In this document: in pieces, positions 41,572 through 50,296 of the stretch
How positions within the stretch are numbered: position 1 is the stretch's first letter
Layout of the letters: every line of letters starts with the position of its first letter
Source of the DNA: JAGLQA01 sp023135565
GTDB lineage: Bacteria; Acidobacteriota; Aminicenantia; UBA2199
Reading direction: 5' to 3'
DNA length: 64,000 nt
Assembly: GCA_030639305.1 (NCBI GenBank)
Contig: DAOWCY010000011.1
Coordinates: 1 to 64,000, forward strand
The notes under the pieces: generated by a model
Told to the model about the DNA's origin: nothing
Seen by the model: the letters and a program-made list of their open reading frames with translations, nothing else
Databases searched by the model: none
Position numbers and translations under genes: made by a program

Positions 41572-43224
41572 TTATTCCTGGTATAACTCGATGGGAATAG
41601 CTTTATGAAGCCGGAACACCGGGTAAAAACCGAACCGGCTGCTCCACTGCCTGACTATCTGCCGGTTGAAATATCCCCAGGCCGCCAGGCTGTCGGTACA
41701 TTCCGGTTCCAACAAGGTGGCAATAACCCGGGCTAAAGGCTGCCGCATAGATACATAATAAGAACCTTTAAGAATAACAACTTCTTCTTCTACATAATGG
41801 CCTTTTATGGTGACAAAAACATGACCCTGGTAAACCCGTTTGGCCAACTGCAAGTTTTCGATGACAAATTTCTCAACCCCGGCCTTTACCTCTTTCCTGA
41901 CTTTTTCAACCACGATGCCGTGATTTTTTAGTTTTTTTACGATTTTGGGTTGATGAGGAGATATAATATAAGCCATAGGAAGCTCTATACTCCGCGTAGG
42001 GACTGCTTTCGTAAAATAAGGCACCGTATAGTCCCGGTGGGTTTTCGTAGGCGTTACATAGTATTCTCCATACCAGGGCGGGAATTTTTTCCGGTCTTCG
42101 GGTTTTATCTTCTCTTTTTTGAAAACATAGCTCTTAATAGTTACCTGTTTTAGTTTTTCGGTTTTGTGTTCTAAGGCGAATTTATCCCGGTGATAATTTC
42201 TTTTGGTTTTTAGATTGACTTCCCGCTGGATTTGGCGCATCTCTTTTATATGGTCCTTCGTATAATGGAGAATGGACTTGACAAACCCTAAACAGGCCAG
42301 TACCCTGGTTTTAAAATCGGCGTGGGAATAGTTTTCATCGAGTATAGTAAACATATTGCGCAGCCCGGCATAGTTGGTGCCGTACCTGGCTTCGAAGGCA
42401 TGGTTGCGCCACCCTTTTCCCGGTTCGGCCCGGTCTACGAAATTGCCGTAGGGTAAGCTGTCGTAACCGTACTTCTCCGCCAGGATTTTAGCTGCCGCGG
42501 GAAAGAATTTTTGCCACATGTAATCTTGCAGCACCCCGGAGGTATTGGGATTGTTCAAAGTCATATAGGTTACAGGCTCGCGGTGATAAGAGCCGTTGGT
42601 GGTATGTAAATCTACGAAAAGAACCGGGTCCCATTCGTTAAATAATTTCACTAACGCCTTTACTTCAGGTGATTCGAGTTTCAAAAAATCGCGGTTCAGG
42701 TCGAGATTCTGGCCGTTGGCTCTAATACCGGCAAGCTCCGGGCCATTGTCCCTCCTGTTTTTGCCCAACTTTTCGTTGCCGTCGGGGTTGAAGATGGGGA
42801 GGATCAATATCACCTGGTTTTGTAGGAGATGATCCAATTTATGTTGGGCAAATTCTCTAATCAACATTAATGCGGCTTCCTTACCTTCTATTTCCCCGGC
42901 GTGAATGTTGGCGTTAATAAGAACTACCGGTTCCTGTACTAATCTTAATTCTGCGGCGCTCTTAATTCCTTCCGCACTCAAAACCACTAAAGGAATTTTC
43001 CTCCCTTCCGTGGAAGTGGTGAGATTTAAAATCTTGATGATGTCCGCTTTTTCCTGCATGTAGAATAAAAAATCAATAACATCTTCGTAAAGTGTTGTCC
43101 CGGTATAGTTAGAGCTTTCGGCAGTGGTCAGGGTGAGACCGGCACCGGTTGCCGCCGGCAGGTGAAGAGGTTTAAAAACGAGAACCGAAATAAAAATAAA
43201 TAAAATAAAAATCGATCTTTTCAC
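41572..43224 (-). CDS. Exported M14-family zinc carboxypeptidase
   Basis: A 550-residue metallopeptidase. I place the start at the GTG at 43224, where AGGAGG stands four bases upstream and a clean signal peptide begins (MKRSIFILFIFISVLVF); the frame extends to 43257. Zinc ligands: HxxE in NANIHAGE (H108, E111) and His in VDLHTT (H207). The substrate-carboxylate Arg motif is in LDLNRDF (R178). The domain up to about residue 320 is the M14 catalytic core; the remaining 230 residues are not recognised. M14 enzymes remove C-terminal residues or cleave peptidoglycan-type peptides outside the cytoplasm. Confidence 0.88.
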   Translation of the reverse strand: MKRSIFILFIFISVLVFKPLHLPAATGAGLTLTTAESSNYTGTTLYEDVIDFLFYMQEKADIIKILNLTTSTEGRKIPLVVLSAEGIKSAAELRLVQEPVVLINANIHAGEIEGKEAALMLIREFAQHKLDHLLQNQVILILPIFNPDGNEKLGKNRRDNGPELAGIRANGQNLDLNRDFLKLESPEVKALVKLFNEWDPVLFVDLHTTNGSYHREPVTYMTLNNPNTSGVLQDYMWQKFFPAAAKILAEKYGYDSLPYGNFVDRAEPGKGWRNHAFEARYGTNYAGLRNMFTILDENYSHADFKTRVLACLGFVKSILHYTKDHIKEMRQIQREVNLKTKRNYHRDKFALEHKTEKLKQVTIKSYVFKKEKIKPEDRKKFPPWYGEYYVTPTKTHRDYTVPYFTKAVPTRSIELPMAYIISPHQPKIVKKLKNHGIVVEKVRKEVKAGVEKFVIENLQLAKRVYQGHVFVTIKGHYVEEEVVILKGSYYVSMRQPLARVIATLLEPECTDSLAAWGYFNRQIVRQWSSRFGFYPVFRLHKAIPIELYQE

Positions 43225-43711
43225 AGCGCCTCCTGGTACTAAAAGACATTTTCTCATATTATAAATCTTTTTTCAAGGAATGCTAAAAAAAAAGCCGGTC
43301 AAGGATGGGAACTTGAAATATATAAGACATGCTGCTTTTTACCGTCGTGCAGCGGCATAAAAACCGGTCGTTTTTAGCGCCTCTAAGATCCGGAGAGGCA
43401 TTTTCTTTTATTATATAGGGGATAAACAACATAAAAAGCGGCGCTGCCTATGTACTGGCGTTGTTAGAAGATATGATGATATATAGGCGGTTTGCGTTAA
43501 TGAAAAGTGTGCAAAGTAAGGAAAATGACTGCTGTTAAGGCTTCGATGATATTTAATGGCAGTTTTCCACATTATTATAAGGATAACGTTGAAAATTTGG
43601 AGATCGGGGTATACTGCCATGGAAAGCGAAAAATGTTCGATTCCCGGTTTGTATTCTTTTCTATTCCATGATTTTGATGTCAAAATCCCCACGGCCCGGC
43701 AGCAGTTTGAA
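43225..43711. other. Gene-free intergenic region with a leader-element relative
   Basis: 43,287-43,345 contains a diverged copy of the structured leader element (GGAACTTGAAATATATAAGACATG, read in two pieces, then TTTTTACC and the hairpin GTCGT-GCA-GCGGC), flanked by ACCGGTCGTTTTTAGCG. Here it lies on the plus strand without a gene downstream in that orientation. The remaining part to 43,711 shows no gene I can support; a 93-codon minus-strand frame lacks features of a real protein. Confidence 0.4.
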
Positions 43712-44245
43712 TTACATATGTTTTTTTAGGGTGTTGAGGATATCTTTCATTATCGCCTGGCCCCGATCGCGGGCGTAAAAATTTCTTATCTTTTTTATAA
43801 CTGCGGATTTCTCGATCTTACCATCCTGGATTTGCGACCTGTGATCTTCGAAAATTTGTTGGACCACTTCCGGCCTGGGCCCCCACCTGGAAAGTAGTGA
43901 ATAATCCTCAGTTAGGAACAGAAGAATAGGGATTGCCAAACCGCCCCGGGTTAGAAACTGTTCCATTAAATCTAAATTTTTATCTCTCAGGAGAACCTTT
44001 ACAGACCAGGCGCCGATAGTTTCCGCTATTTTACCGACAATGGGCAAAATAGCAGTACAGTCGCCGCACCAGGGTTCCGCCAACACGAGAATTTTTAAAG
44101 ATTTATATTTCCTGATTTTTTCTTCCTGCGCTCCAGGTATCGTAAATTTTTTGTAGTGATGTTGATACAGTTCCAGGTTTTCTCCCAGCAGGGAGATATA
44201 CTCTTCATATGGCAGCGCTTTCTCAAAATAAGGTTTTAAGTTCAT
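43712..44245 (-). CDS. Thioredoxin-family protein
   Basis: A 177-residue cytoplasmic protein with a thioredoxin fold (ILVLAEPWCGDCTAILPIV; C60 and C63 as WCGDC, then the cis-proline-like GGLAIPILLFL). Helical extensions lie at both ends. Proteins with WCGDC are annotated as thioredoxin-like, related to bacillithiol- or redox-repair proteins in Firmicutes; the substrate is unknown. There is no signal peptide. AGGAGG precedes the ATG. Confidence 0.85.
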   Translation of the reverse strand: MNLKPYFEKALPYEEYISLLGENLELYQHHYKKFTIPGAQEEKIRKYKSLKILVLAEPWCGDCTAILPIVGKIAETIGAWSVKVLLRDKNLDLMEQFLTRGGLAIPILLFLTEDYSLLSRWGPRPEVVQQIFEDHRSQIQDGKIEKSAVIKKIRNFYARDRGQAIMKDILNTLKKHM

Positions 44246-44323
44246 TTTGCCTCCTTCGACTTCATATTATACCATGTTTGTTTAGAAATTTTAAGAACAG
44301 CGAACGAAATACGTATTTAATGG

Positions 44324-44352
44324 TTGACATTATTTTTCCAGTCAAATATAAT
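44324..44352 (+). promoter_or_regulatory. Consensus promoter of the PilZ gene
   Basis: TTGACA (44324-44329), exactly 17 bases, TATAAT (44347-44352): a perfect match to the sigma-70-type consensus, 28 bases before the start codon. Confidence 0.75.
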
Positions 44353-44380
44353 AAATTTTTAATTTAAACAGGAAATAGAA

Positions 44381-44788
44381 ATGAGCACGAAAATGAAAGA
44401 AAAAAGAGAGAATAAGCGGGCTTTTTTTACATTAGAGGATAATATAACCGCGTCTGTCGAACCTCATAAAAATGGCGGCCCGGTACAGGTTATCATTCTC
44501 AGCATAAGCGCCGGAGGGTTGAGTTTTGTAGGCGCCAGGCAAAAGGTATCGGGAATAAAAGAAGGGGATCGTTTTACTTTGAAGGGATTCGAGGCTCCCG
44601 AACCCTTAGGCCGCATCGATTCCGTTGAAGCCGAGGTAAAATATATCCTGGACCATGATGTTAATATCCGGGTTGCTTTTGGCTGTGAGTTTACAAAAAT
44701 TCCTGCTTCTTTCGTCCGCAGAATCGAGGAATACGTAAATTTCAGGTACCGGGAAATGGGGCTTGAGGACAAAAATATCCAGTTCTAA
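44381..44788 (+). CDS. PilZ-domain protein
   Basis: A 135-residue single-domain PilZ protein. The c-di-GMP-binding RxxxR motif is R9-ENK-R13, and the second motif appears as SISAGGL, where the usual D/N-x-S-x-x-G has Ser in the first place. It probably binds cyclic di-GMP and passes the signal to a partner such as a motility, secretion or exopolysaccharide component; none is adjacent. The perfect consensus promoter suggests high constitutive expression. Confidence 0.85.
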   Translation: MSTKMKEKRENKRAFFTLEDNITASVEPHKNGGPVQVIILSISAGGLSFVGARQKVSGIKEGDRFTLKGFEAPEPLGRIDSVEAEVKYILDHDVNIRVAFGCEFTKIPASFVRRIEEYVNFRYREMGLEDKNIQF

Positions 44789-44801
44789 GCTTGCGTTCCT
44801 C

Positions 44802-44830
44802 TTGACATTTTATCCTTTTTGGTCTATATA
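44802..44830 (+). promoter_or_regulatory. Promoter of the ligase-ACP-KBL cluster
   Basis: TTGACA (44802-44807), 17 bases, TATATA (44825-44830). The start near 44837 would give a 220-base leader containing the structured element, unusually long for this window. Confidence 0.65.
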
Positions 44831-44925
44831 TACGTTTAGTCATTCCATGGCGGTAATGAACAATCTATTTTATAAAGTCTAAGTTCCCATCGTCAATTAC
44901 AGCGTATTATTGAATAATGTTTTAT

Positions 44926-45040
44926 CAAGACTAAGTTTGAAAAAAAACCACCTGACGGTGGCAACTCGAAATATGTAAAACATGTTGTTTATTACCGCCA
45001 TGTAATGGCATAGGGACGGTGTCCCTTAGACCTGGAACCA
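44926..45040 (+). other. Structured leader element, full copy
   Basis: AAGACTAAGTTTGAAAA, hairpin CCACC-TGAC-GGTGG, AACTCGAAATATG, ACATGTTGTTTATTACC, hairpin GCCAT-GTA-ATGGC, then AGGGAC-GGT-GTCCCT. It ends 7 to 17 bases before the ribosome site AGGAGG of the ligase gene. All hairpins are perfect. It lies between a good promoter and its gene, as expected for a regulatory leader, but no known riboswitch class is recognisable. Confidence 0.6.
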
Positions 45041-45056
45041 AGGAGGCAAAATATAA

Positions 45057-46760
45057 ATGAGTAATATCGGTAGTTATGAAGAAAGAGTTAAAGATTTCAG
45101 TTGGGAAATATCTGAAAAAGAACTGGAATACAAGAAAGGTGATGTAATCAACATAGGCGAATACTGCACCGACCGGGTATGTAAGATGGGAAAAGGTGAT
45201 AAACCGGCCCTGATCTGGCAAGGACACAGCGGTGAAGTAAAAACATATACTTTCGACCGCATGCGTGTATTAACCGATACCATCGCCCAATACCTGAAAG
45301 ATAAAAAAATTAACCCGGGAGCCCCTATTTGTCTCTTTATGGATAAAATCCCGGAGCTATATTTTAGTTTTTTGGGAATTTTAAAGATGGGGGGAATTTG
45401 TCAGCCGCTTTTTTCCGCCTTCGGAGCGGAATCGCTTTTTACCCGCCTTGAAGATGCTGGTACAAAGGCTATTTTCACCCAGAAGAAGCACGTTGGAAAA
45501 ATCAGGAAAATAATCGCTGATCTGCCCCATCTCGAGCACATTATCGTGGTTGACCACGACGGCAGGAAGCCGTTGCGGGAAAGGGAATGCGCTTTTTCCA
45601 TGGAGAAAGCGGAAGCGGTGGAGGATTTTGAAATTTATCCCACATATGCCGAGACCCCCTCTGTGCTCCATTACACTTCCGGCACCACCGGTAAACCCAA
45701 AGGCGCCTTACATGTGCACTATTCATTGATTTCTCAATATATTACGGCCAAATATGTGCTGGACTTAACCGAAGAAGATATTTACTGGTGTACGGCTGAT
45801 CCCGGTTGGGTAACCGGCACCTCTTACGGCATTATCGGCCCCTGGGCCAATGGTGTCACCCAGTGTGTGTTGGACGCCGGTTTTAGAGCCGCCGGTTGGT
45901 ACAAATTTATCGAAGATCACGGAGTCACAGCCTGGTATTCCGCTCCCACAGCCATCCGCTCATTGATGCGAGAGGGCAAAGAACTGGTGCAGCAGCACAA
46001 CCTTTCTACTTTGCGCCACCTCTGTTCCGTAGGGGAACCGTTGAATGCGGAAGCAGTGCTCTGGTCTACGGAAGCTTATGGGTTGACCTTTCACGATACT
46101 TTCTGGCAGACCGAAACCGGTTCTATTATGATTTCCAATTACCCGGGCATGAAGAGCAAACCCGGTTCGATGGGGAAGCCTTTTCCCGGTATCAGCGCCG
46201 CGGTGCTGGACCTGGAAACCTATGAACCCAAACAAGAGGCCGGTGTAGTGGGTTTGATTGCCATCAAGCCCGGCTGGCCCTCCATGTTCAGGGAATACTG
46301 GAATAATGAAGAGGTATACAACAGCAAATTCAAAAACGGTTGGTACATATGTGGAGACCGGGCCAGTATAGACGAAGACGGCTATTTCTGGTTTGTAGGC
46401 AGGGACGACGATGTGATCAATACCGGCGGTCACTTAGTGGGTCCCTTCGAGATCGAATCTGCTCTTTTAGAACACGAAGCAGTGGCTGAATCGGCGGTAG
46501 TGGGCAAACCCGACCCGGTCAATATGGAAGTGGTAAAAGCCTTTATTGCCTTGAAACCCGGGTATGAACCTTCCGCCGGGTTGGAACTCAAGATTATGAA
46601 TCACATCCGCAAAAAGTTATCTCCTTTAGCCATGCCCCAGGAGATCGAATTTCTCGATAAGCTGCCCAAGACCCGCAGCGGGAAAATCATGAGGCGGCTG
46701 CTGCGAGCAAAGGAGTGGGGCGAAGAGATCGGCGACACCTCGACTTTAGAAGACGAGTAG
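45057..46760 (+). CDS. acsA: AMP-forming acyl-CoA (acetyl-CoA-like) synthetase
   Basis: A 567-residue ANL-superfamily ligase that activates a carboxylic acid with ATP and transfers it to a thiol. P-loop YTSGTTGKPKG (about 206-216), DPGWVTGTSYGIIGPW and HDTFWQTETG blocks of the acetyl-CoA synthetase subgroup, YICGDRASIDEDGYFWFVGR (hinge region) and the catalytic lysine in KTRSGKIMRR. The W in TFWQTETG fits a small acid such as acetate. Start after AGGAGG. It is followed by genes for an acyl carrier protein and an oxoamine synthase, suggesting that the acyl group is loaded onto that carrier or onto CoA. Confidence 0.88.
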   Translation: MSNIGSYEERVKDFSWEISEKELEYKKGDVINIGEYCTDRVCKMGKGDKPALIWQGHSGEVKTYTFDRMRVLTDTIAQYLKDKKINPGAPICLFMDKIPELYFSFLGILKMGGICQPLFSAFGAESLFTRLEDAGTKAIFTQKKHVGKIRKIIADLPHLEHIIVVDHDGRKPLRERECAFSMEKAEAVEDFEIYPTYAETPSVLHYTSGTTGKPKGALHVHYSLISQYITAKYVLDLTEEDIYWCTADPGWVTGTSYGIIGPWANGVTQCVLDAGFRAAGWYKFIEDHGVTAWYSAPTAIRSLMREGKELVQQHNLSTLRHLCSVGEPLNAEAVLWSTEAYGLTFHDTFWQTETGSIMISNYPGMKSKPGSMGKPFPGISAAVLDLETYEPKQEAGVVGLIAIKPGWPSMFREYWNNEEVYNSKFKNGWYICGDRASIDEDGYFWFVGRDDDVINTGGHLVGPFEIESALLEHEAVAESAVVGKPDPVNMEVVKAFIALKPGYEPSAGLELKIMNHIRKKLSPLAMPQEIEFLDKLPKTRSGKIMRRLLRAKEWGEEIGDTSTLEDE

Positions 46761-46761
46761 C

Positions 46762-46860
46762 CCCACCACGTGGGGGAGCGTTTCTCGCTTTTTTAAGCAG
46801 AAGTTTTGATCAAACTTTTTCAAAAGTTTGGCCCCCGGCAGGGTCGCCGAAGGCAAGTCT
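46762..46860 (+). repeat. Modular hairpin repeat
   Basis: CCCCACCACGTGGGG, then AGAAGTTTTGATCAAACTTT, the CAAACTTTTT-C-AAAAGTTTG stem and a G+C-rich end reading CCCCCGGCAGGGTCGCCGAA. It lies between the ligase and ACP genes. Confidence 0.7.
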
Positions 46861-46898
46861 ATAATCTGGTTAGGCGCCCGCGCCACGGGTTTTGTAAT

Positions 46899-46928
46899 TT
46901 GTAATTTTTGCTATAATCATGGTATAAT
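46899..46928 (+). promoter_or_regulatory. Candidate promoter of ACP-kbl
   Basis: TTGTAA (46899-46904), 18 bases, TATAAT (46923-46928). A second TATAAT at 46912-46917 has a poorer spacing. It would allow the ACP and kbl genes to be expressed apart from the ligase. Confidence 0.4.
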
Positions 46929-46963
46929 GAGCGCTACTAATTAAACTAAAGAAGGAGAACAAG

Positions 46964-47215
46964 ATGCCTGAAATTAAAGATGTTATTTTAGAGTATGTAC
47001 AAGAAGAATATTTAGAAGAAGACGATGATATGGAAATTACCTATGATTCGAAGCTGATTACCGGTGGTATTGTCGATTCCTTTTCCATGGTTTCCCTCAA
47101 GCGCTTCCTGGAAACTGAGTATAACATCCGGATTCCCGATGGCAAAGCTTCGCCCGAAGCGTTCGATTCGGTTAATAATATAGTTAAACTACTTAAAGAG
47201 TTTGACGTAGAGTAG
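46964..47215 (+). CDS. Acyl carrier protein
   Basis: An 83-residue acidic four-helix carrier protein. The phosphopantetheine attachment site is S39 in GGIVDSFSMVSL. The acidic first helix (YVQEEYLEEDDDME) and GIVDS layout match dedicated carriers of secondary pathways more than the fatty-acid AcpP, whose motif is DSLDxVEL. It starts after AAGGAG and ends 11 bases before the kbl-like gene. It probably carries the acyl substrate or product of the neighbouring enzymes. Confidence 0.9.
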   Translation: MPEIKDVILEYVQEEYLEEDDDMEITYDSKLITGGIVDSFSMVSLKRFLETEYNIRIPDGKASPEAFDSVNNIVKLLKEFDVE

Positions 47216-47226
47216 AGGAGGCAGCC

Positions 47227-48474
47227 ATGGCATTCAGCGATAAGAATCGAGAAATCCTGGAACAGGAATTAGATAATATTAGAGACGCCGGACTTTTTAA
47301 AGAGGAGCGTATCATCTGTGCTCCCCAGGATTCGGAAATCGAAGTGGTTTTCCCTATGGGTGCGGAGGAGAAAAAAGTTATCAACATGTGCGCCAACAAT
47401 TATTTGGGTCTCTCCTCTCATCCCGATGTAGTGGAAGCCGCCAGGAAAGGACTGGATCACAGGGGTTACGGCATGTCGTCGGTGCGTTTTATCTGCGGCA
47501 CCCAGGACATCCATAAACAATTGGAAGAAAAATTAACGGAATTCTTAGGCACTGAAGACACTATCCTTTTTCCTTCCTGCATGGATGCCAACTGCGGTGT
47601 TTTCGAAGCAGTATTAAATGAAGAAGATGTCATGATAGCTGACCGCCTGGTTCATGCTTCTATAGTGGACGGTATGCGTTTGGCCAAAGCCCAGCAGGAC
47701 ACCTACAAACACTCCAACATGGACCATTTAGAGAAAAAATTAAAGTTGCACCGGGACAAACGTTTGCGGATGATCATTACGGACGGCAATTTCTCCATGG
47801 ACGGCGACCTGGCAAAATTAGATAAAATCGTAGCACTGGCGGACAAATATGACGCCCTGGTTTTTGTAGACGATTCCCATGCTTCCGGCTTCATCGGTAA
47901 AACCGGCAGGGGAACCCACGAACACTGTGGTGTGATGGGCAAAATCGACGTTTTTACCACCACCCTGGGCAAAGCTTTAGGCGGTGCTTCCGGCGGCTGC
48001 GTTTCCGGTAGAAAAGAGATCGTAGAGATGTGCCGGCAGAAAGCCAGGCCTTATCTATTCTCTAATACCATTGCCCCTGTGGTGGTGGAAGGGGCCCTGG
48101 CCGTGCTCAACCTGATTTCTAAGAACACCGGGAGGCGGGACAAATTGGAAAAGAACACCGAATTCTGGCGTAAAGGCTTGACTGAAGCCGGTTTTGTTCT
48201 CAAAGACGGGGAAACTCCCATTGTGCCGGTGATGCTATTTAATGCCAAATTGTCCCAGGATTTTGCCAACGATCTTTATGAGAGGGGCATTTATGCCATC
48301 GGTTTCTTTTTTCCTGTGGTTCCCAAAGGTCAGGCGCGGATTCGTACGCAGTTGTCCGCTGCCCATGAGATGTCTCATTTAGAGAAAGCTTTAGCTGCAT
48401 TCATCGAAGTGGGTAAAAAGTACGACATATTGGGCAAGAGTAAACAGGAGATCATTGAGAAGTACGGTAACTAA
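47227..48474 (+). CDS. kbl: Glycine C-acetyltransferase (KBL)-like oxoamine synthase
   Basis: A 415-residue PLP enzyme of the alpha-oxoamine synthase family, which joins an acyl thioester to an amino acid with loss of CO2 or reversibly cleaves 2-amino-3-oxobutyrate. Very KBL-like blocks: MCANNYLGLSSHPDV, GYGMSSVRFICGTQDIHKQLE, FVDDSHASGFIGKTGRGTHE, and the PLP lysine in TTTLGKALGGASGG (about K249). No threonine dehydrogenase gene accompanies it. The neighbouring ACP and acyl ligase suggest that the acyl donor may be carrier-bound, as in ACP-using serine palmitoyltransferases, although the sequence itself is closest to KBL. GGAGG precedes the ATG. Confidence 0.9.
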   Translation: MAFSDKNREILEQELDNIRDAGLFKEERIICAPQDSEIEVVFPMGAEEKKVINMCANNYLGLSSHPDVVEAARKGLDHRGYGMSSVRFICGTQDIHKQLEEKLTEFLGTEDTILFPSCMDANCGVFEAVLNEEDVMIADRLVHASIVDGMRLAKAQQDTYKHSNMDHLEKKLKLHRDKRLRMIITDGNFSMDGDLAKLDKIVALADKYDALVFVDDSHASGFIGKTGRGTHEHCGVMGKIDVFTTTLGKALGGASGGCVSGRKEIVEMCRQKARPYLFSNTIAPVVVEGALAVLNLISKNTGRRDKLEKNTEFWRKGLTEAGFVLKDGETPIVPVMLFNAKLSQDFANDLYERGIYAIGFFFPVVPKGQARIRTQLSAAHEMSHLEKALAAFIEVGKKYDILGKSKQEIIEKYGN

Positions 48475-48479
48475 GCCCG

Positions 48480-48645
48480 GCAGCCCCGTGCGCACGGGGA
48501 GGCGATAAGCGGCTTCGCCGCAAGAGGCAGCGTGTGAGCGTTTTTGATTTTAAATAAACAAAAGTTTTGATCAAACTTTTTCAAAAGTTTGGCCCCCGGC
48601 AGGGTCGCCGAAGGCAAGCCCCCGGCAGGGCCGCCGGAGGCAATT
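48480..48645 (+). repeat. Modular hairpin repeat
   Basis: CCCCGTGCGCACGGGG, GCGGC-TTC-GCCGC, the CAAACTTTTT stem, and two G+C-rich ends in a row (CCCCCGGCAGGGTCGCCGAA and CCCCCGGCAGGGCCGCCGGA). The TTC-loop stem here has both arms exchanged relative to the GCCGC-TTC-GCGGC copies. Confidence 0.75.
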
Positions 48646-48682
48646 AGCTGCTTCGCACCCTGATAAACTACAAGAGGATTCT

Positions 48683-49573
48683 ATGATGTATCGAAAATTA
48701 ACACTCGAAAAGACACTGGTTTTCAAGATTATATGTTTGCTCTGGCTGCCGGTTTTGGCTTCCTGTGCGGTCAACCACAAAGTCTCCAAACCCATGACCT
48801 TAAACTATATCGAGTACGACCGGGGGAAATCTTTTCCTACCCGGTCGGATATCGGGCTGGTTTATGACAATCATGATTATACATTTCATAATGTTGATCT
48901 TGAAGATGAGTCTTTTTTCCCGGACAATTCTTTTATTCCCAATGCTTTTCTTAAACCTCTCAGCCGGTTAAGGTTCAGCGCTGCTTTAAATGCTTTTACA
49001 GAGCCTTATTACAGTTACAGGTTCTTACATTTTTTCAAGAAGAACCCGCATATCGGTATCGGGGTAGAGCTTATTCATTTAAAAGTTTTTTTGATAGACA
49101 AAGACCAGCGGGTGAAGATGAGAGGCACTTATAACGGCGAACCGGCGGTCAGGACAGTTAGAATCGGGGATTTTCTCGACTATTTATCTGTTTCCCACGG
49201 CGTCAACCATGTGGGACTCTTATTTAATTACCGCTGGATGCTTAAGAAAACCCCTTTAATACCGGATGGCAGGTACCAGCCCTTTATATCTTTTTCCATA
49301 GGACCTACCGCTCCCCACTTAGAGCTTAATCTCAAGAACGAAGATAAAGTGGAAAGAAAAGCCTATTCTTACCAATGGGCCAAAAATAACTGGGGCTTGA
49401 GCATGGGCGGCGGTATCCGCTATAAATTCAGCCGGCATTTCGGTCTTTTTTTGGAATACAGGCTGACTTATTCTTACCTGCACGGTATGTATTTCGATGA
49501 TGAACCCGGTACGCGGGTGACTATGGATTTCTGGGCGCACCAGTTCCAGTGGGGCATATCTTTTATGTTTTGA
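48683..49573 (+). CDS. Outer-membrane beta-barrel protein with lipoprotein-like signal
   Basis: A 296-residue exported protein. The N-terminus has a hydrophobic segment and a lipobox-like LASC (VFKIICLLWLPVLASCAVN). The mature part shows alternating strands: IGIGVELIHLKVFLI, VNHVGLLFNYRWML, YQPFISFSIGPTAPHLELNL, WGLSMGGGIRYKFSRHFGLFLEYRLTYSY (split), and ends in aromatic QWGISFMF, the type of terminus recognised by the Bam complex. The domain resembles small OmpW/PagL-like barrels, but I cannot name the family. A lipid-anchored barrel would be odd; the Cys may simply lie near a signal peptidase I site. AAGAGGA lies upstream of two adjacent ATG codons. Confidence 0.65.
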   Translation: MMYRKLTLEKTLVFKIICLLWLPVLASCAVNHKVSKPMTLNYIEYDRGKSFPTRSDIGLVYDNHDYTFHNVDLEDESFFPDNSFIPNAFLKPLSRLRFSAALNAFTEPYYSYRFLHFFKKNPHIGIGVELIHLKVFLIDKDQRVKMRGTYNGEPAVRTVRIGDFLDYLSVSHGVNHVGLLFNYRWMLKKTPLIPDGRYQPFISFSIGPTAPHLELNLKNEDKVERKAYSYQWAKNNWGLSMGGGIRYKFSRHFGLFLEYRLTYSYLHGMYFDDEPGTRVTMDFWAHQFQWGISFMF

Positions 49574-49829
49574 AGCAATTTTCGGCACTCAGCATTCAGC
49601 ACTCAGCAAACGGGCATTCGAGAACTCTAACGGTCTCCCTGCCTGCATGGGGCGGCGGCGCACCCACCCTATAAGCCCTCACCCCCGAGACACGAGACAT
49701 TTCTGAGAGTTCACGAAAGCCCCTTTTTTTTTTTTTTGCATCGAACAACCTCCCGGATAGTATCGTACTGTCTTTTTTAAGGGGTTGTCCGATTCCAGGA
49801 GAGGCAAGACAAGCCAAATTTTAGAGTGT
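49574..49829. other. Gene-free region with small repeats and a T14 tract
   Basis: This holds CACTCAGCATTCAGCACTCAGC-like direct repeats (49,587-49,610, read in pieces), a fragment of the modular repeat (GGCGCACCCACCCTATAAGCC), a run of 14 T (49724-49737), and an imperfect inverted repeat ATCGAACAACC / GGTTGTCCGAT (about 49,740-49,794). No gene is visible. Confidence 0.5.
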
Positions 49830-50046
49830 ATCATGAAAATTGTTACACTCATGTTTCGACAGACAAAAATATTGCGGAGAGCCCTTTGCAGTAAGGTATA
49901 TAGAAGGATTGAATCTTTGCAAAAAGCTTATAAAATCATTTTTTTTCAACGCCGGATTTATTTGGATTTATAGGTCAAAACGCTGTCTAAGAGAGGTTTT
50001 TCAGGAAAAAATAATCTTTCGCGTCGAGTGTAACAATTTTCATGAT
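49830..50046. mobile_element. 217-bp element with 21-bp perfect inverted ends
   Basis: The ends 49830-49850 and 50026-50046 are perfect reverse complements over 21 bases (left end begins ATCATGAAAATTGTTACACT). The 175-bp interior is A+T-rich and without a convincing gene; two short frames cross the ends. Size and ends fit a miniature inverted-repeat element, though no target duplication is obvious. To its right, 50,047-50,296 holds a GCGGAC-AGG-GTCCGC hairpin (50,110-50,125) and a repeat fragment with GTGCG-C-CGCAC. Confidence 0.5.
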
Positions 50047-50296
50047 TTCCAAAAGGCGTATCTTATGGTATGCTCATAAACTAAGACTGGTGGAATTTTT
50101 GTGGTGACTTGCGGACAGGGTCCGCTGTTTACTCATACTTCGTGAAAGTGTGCTTAAAAAAACATACTTTTGGGTCAACCTGGTTGGAGATGCTTTTCCC
50201 AGGCCCTTTATAGGCTGGGTGCGCCGCACCCCTCCCTGGCAGAACCTGCGTTCTTATCGAGGCAGGGGAAAAGCAGCCACAGGAAAGTTAATCGAA

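Noticed and set aside
43411..43692. 93-codon minus-strand ORF
   Set aside because: No ribosome site, mixed composition and no recognisable domain; probably chance.
49785..50079. Two overlapping ORFs of 62 and 79 codons
   Set aside because: They run across the inverted-repeat element in different frames, with no ribosome site or family features.
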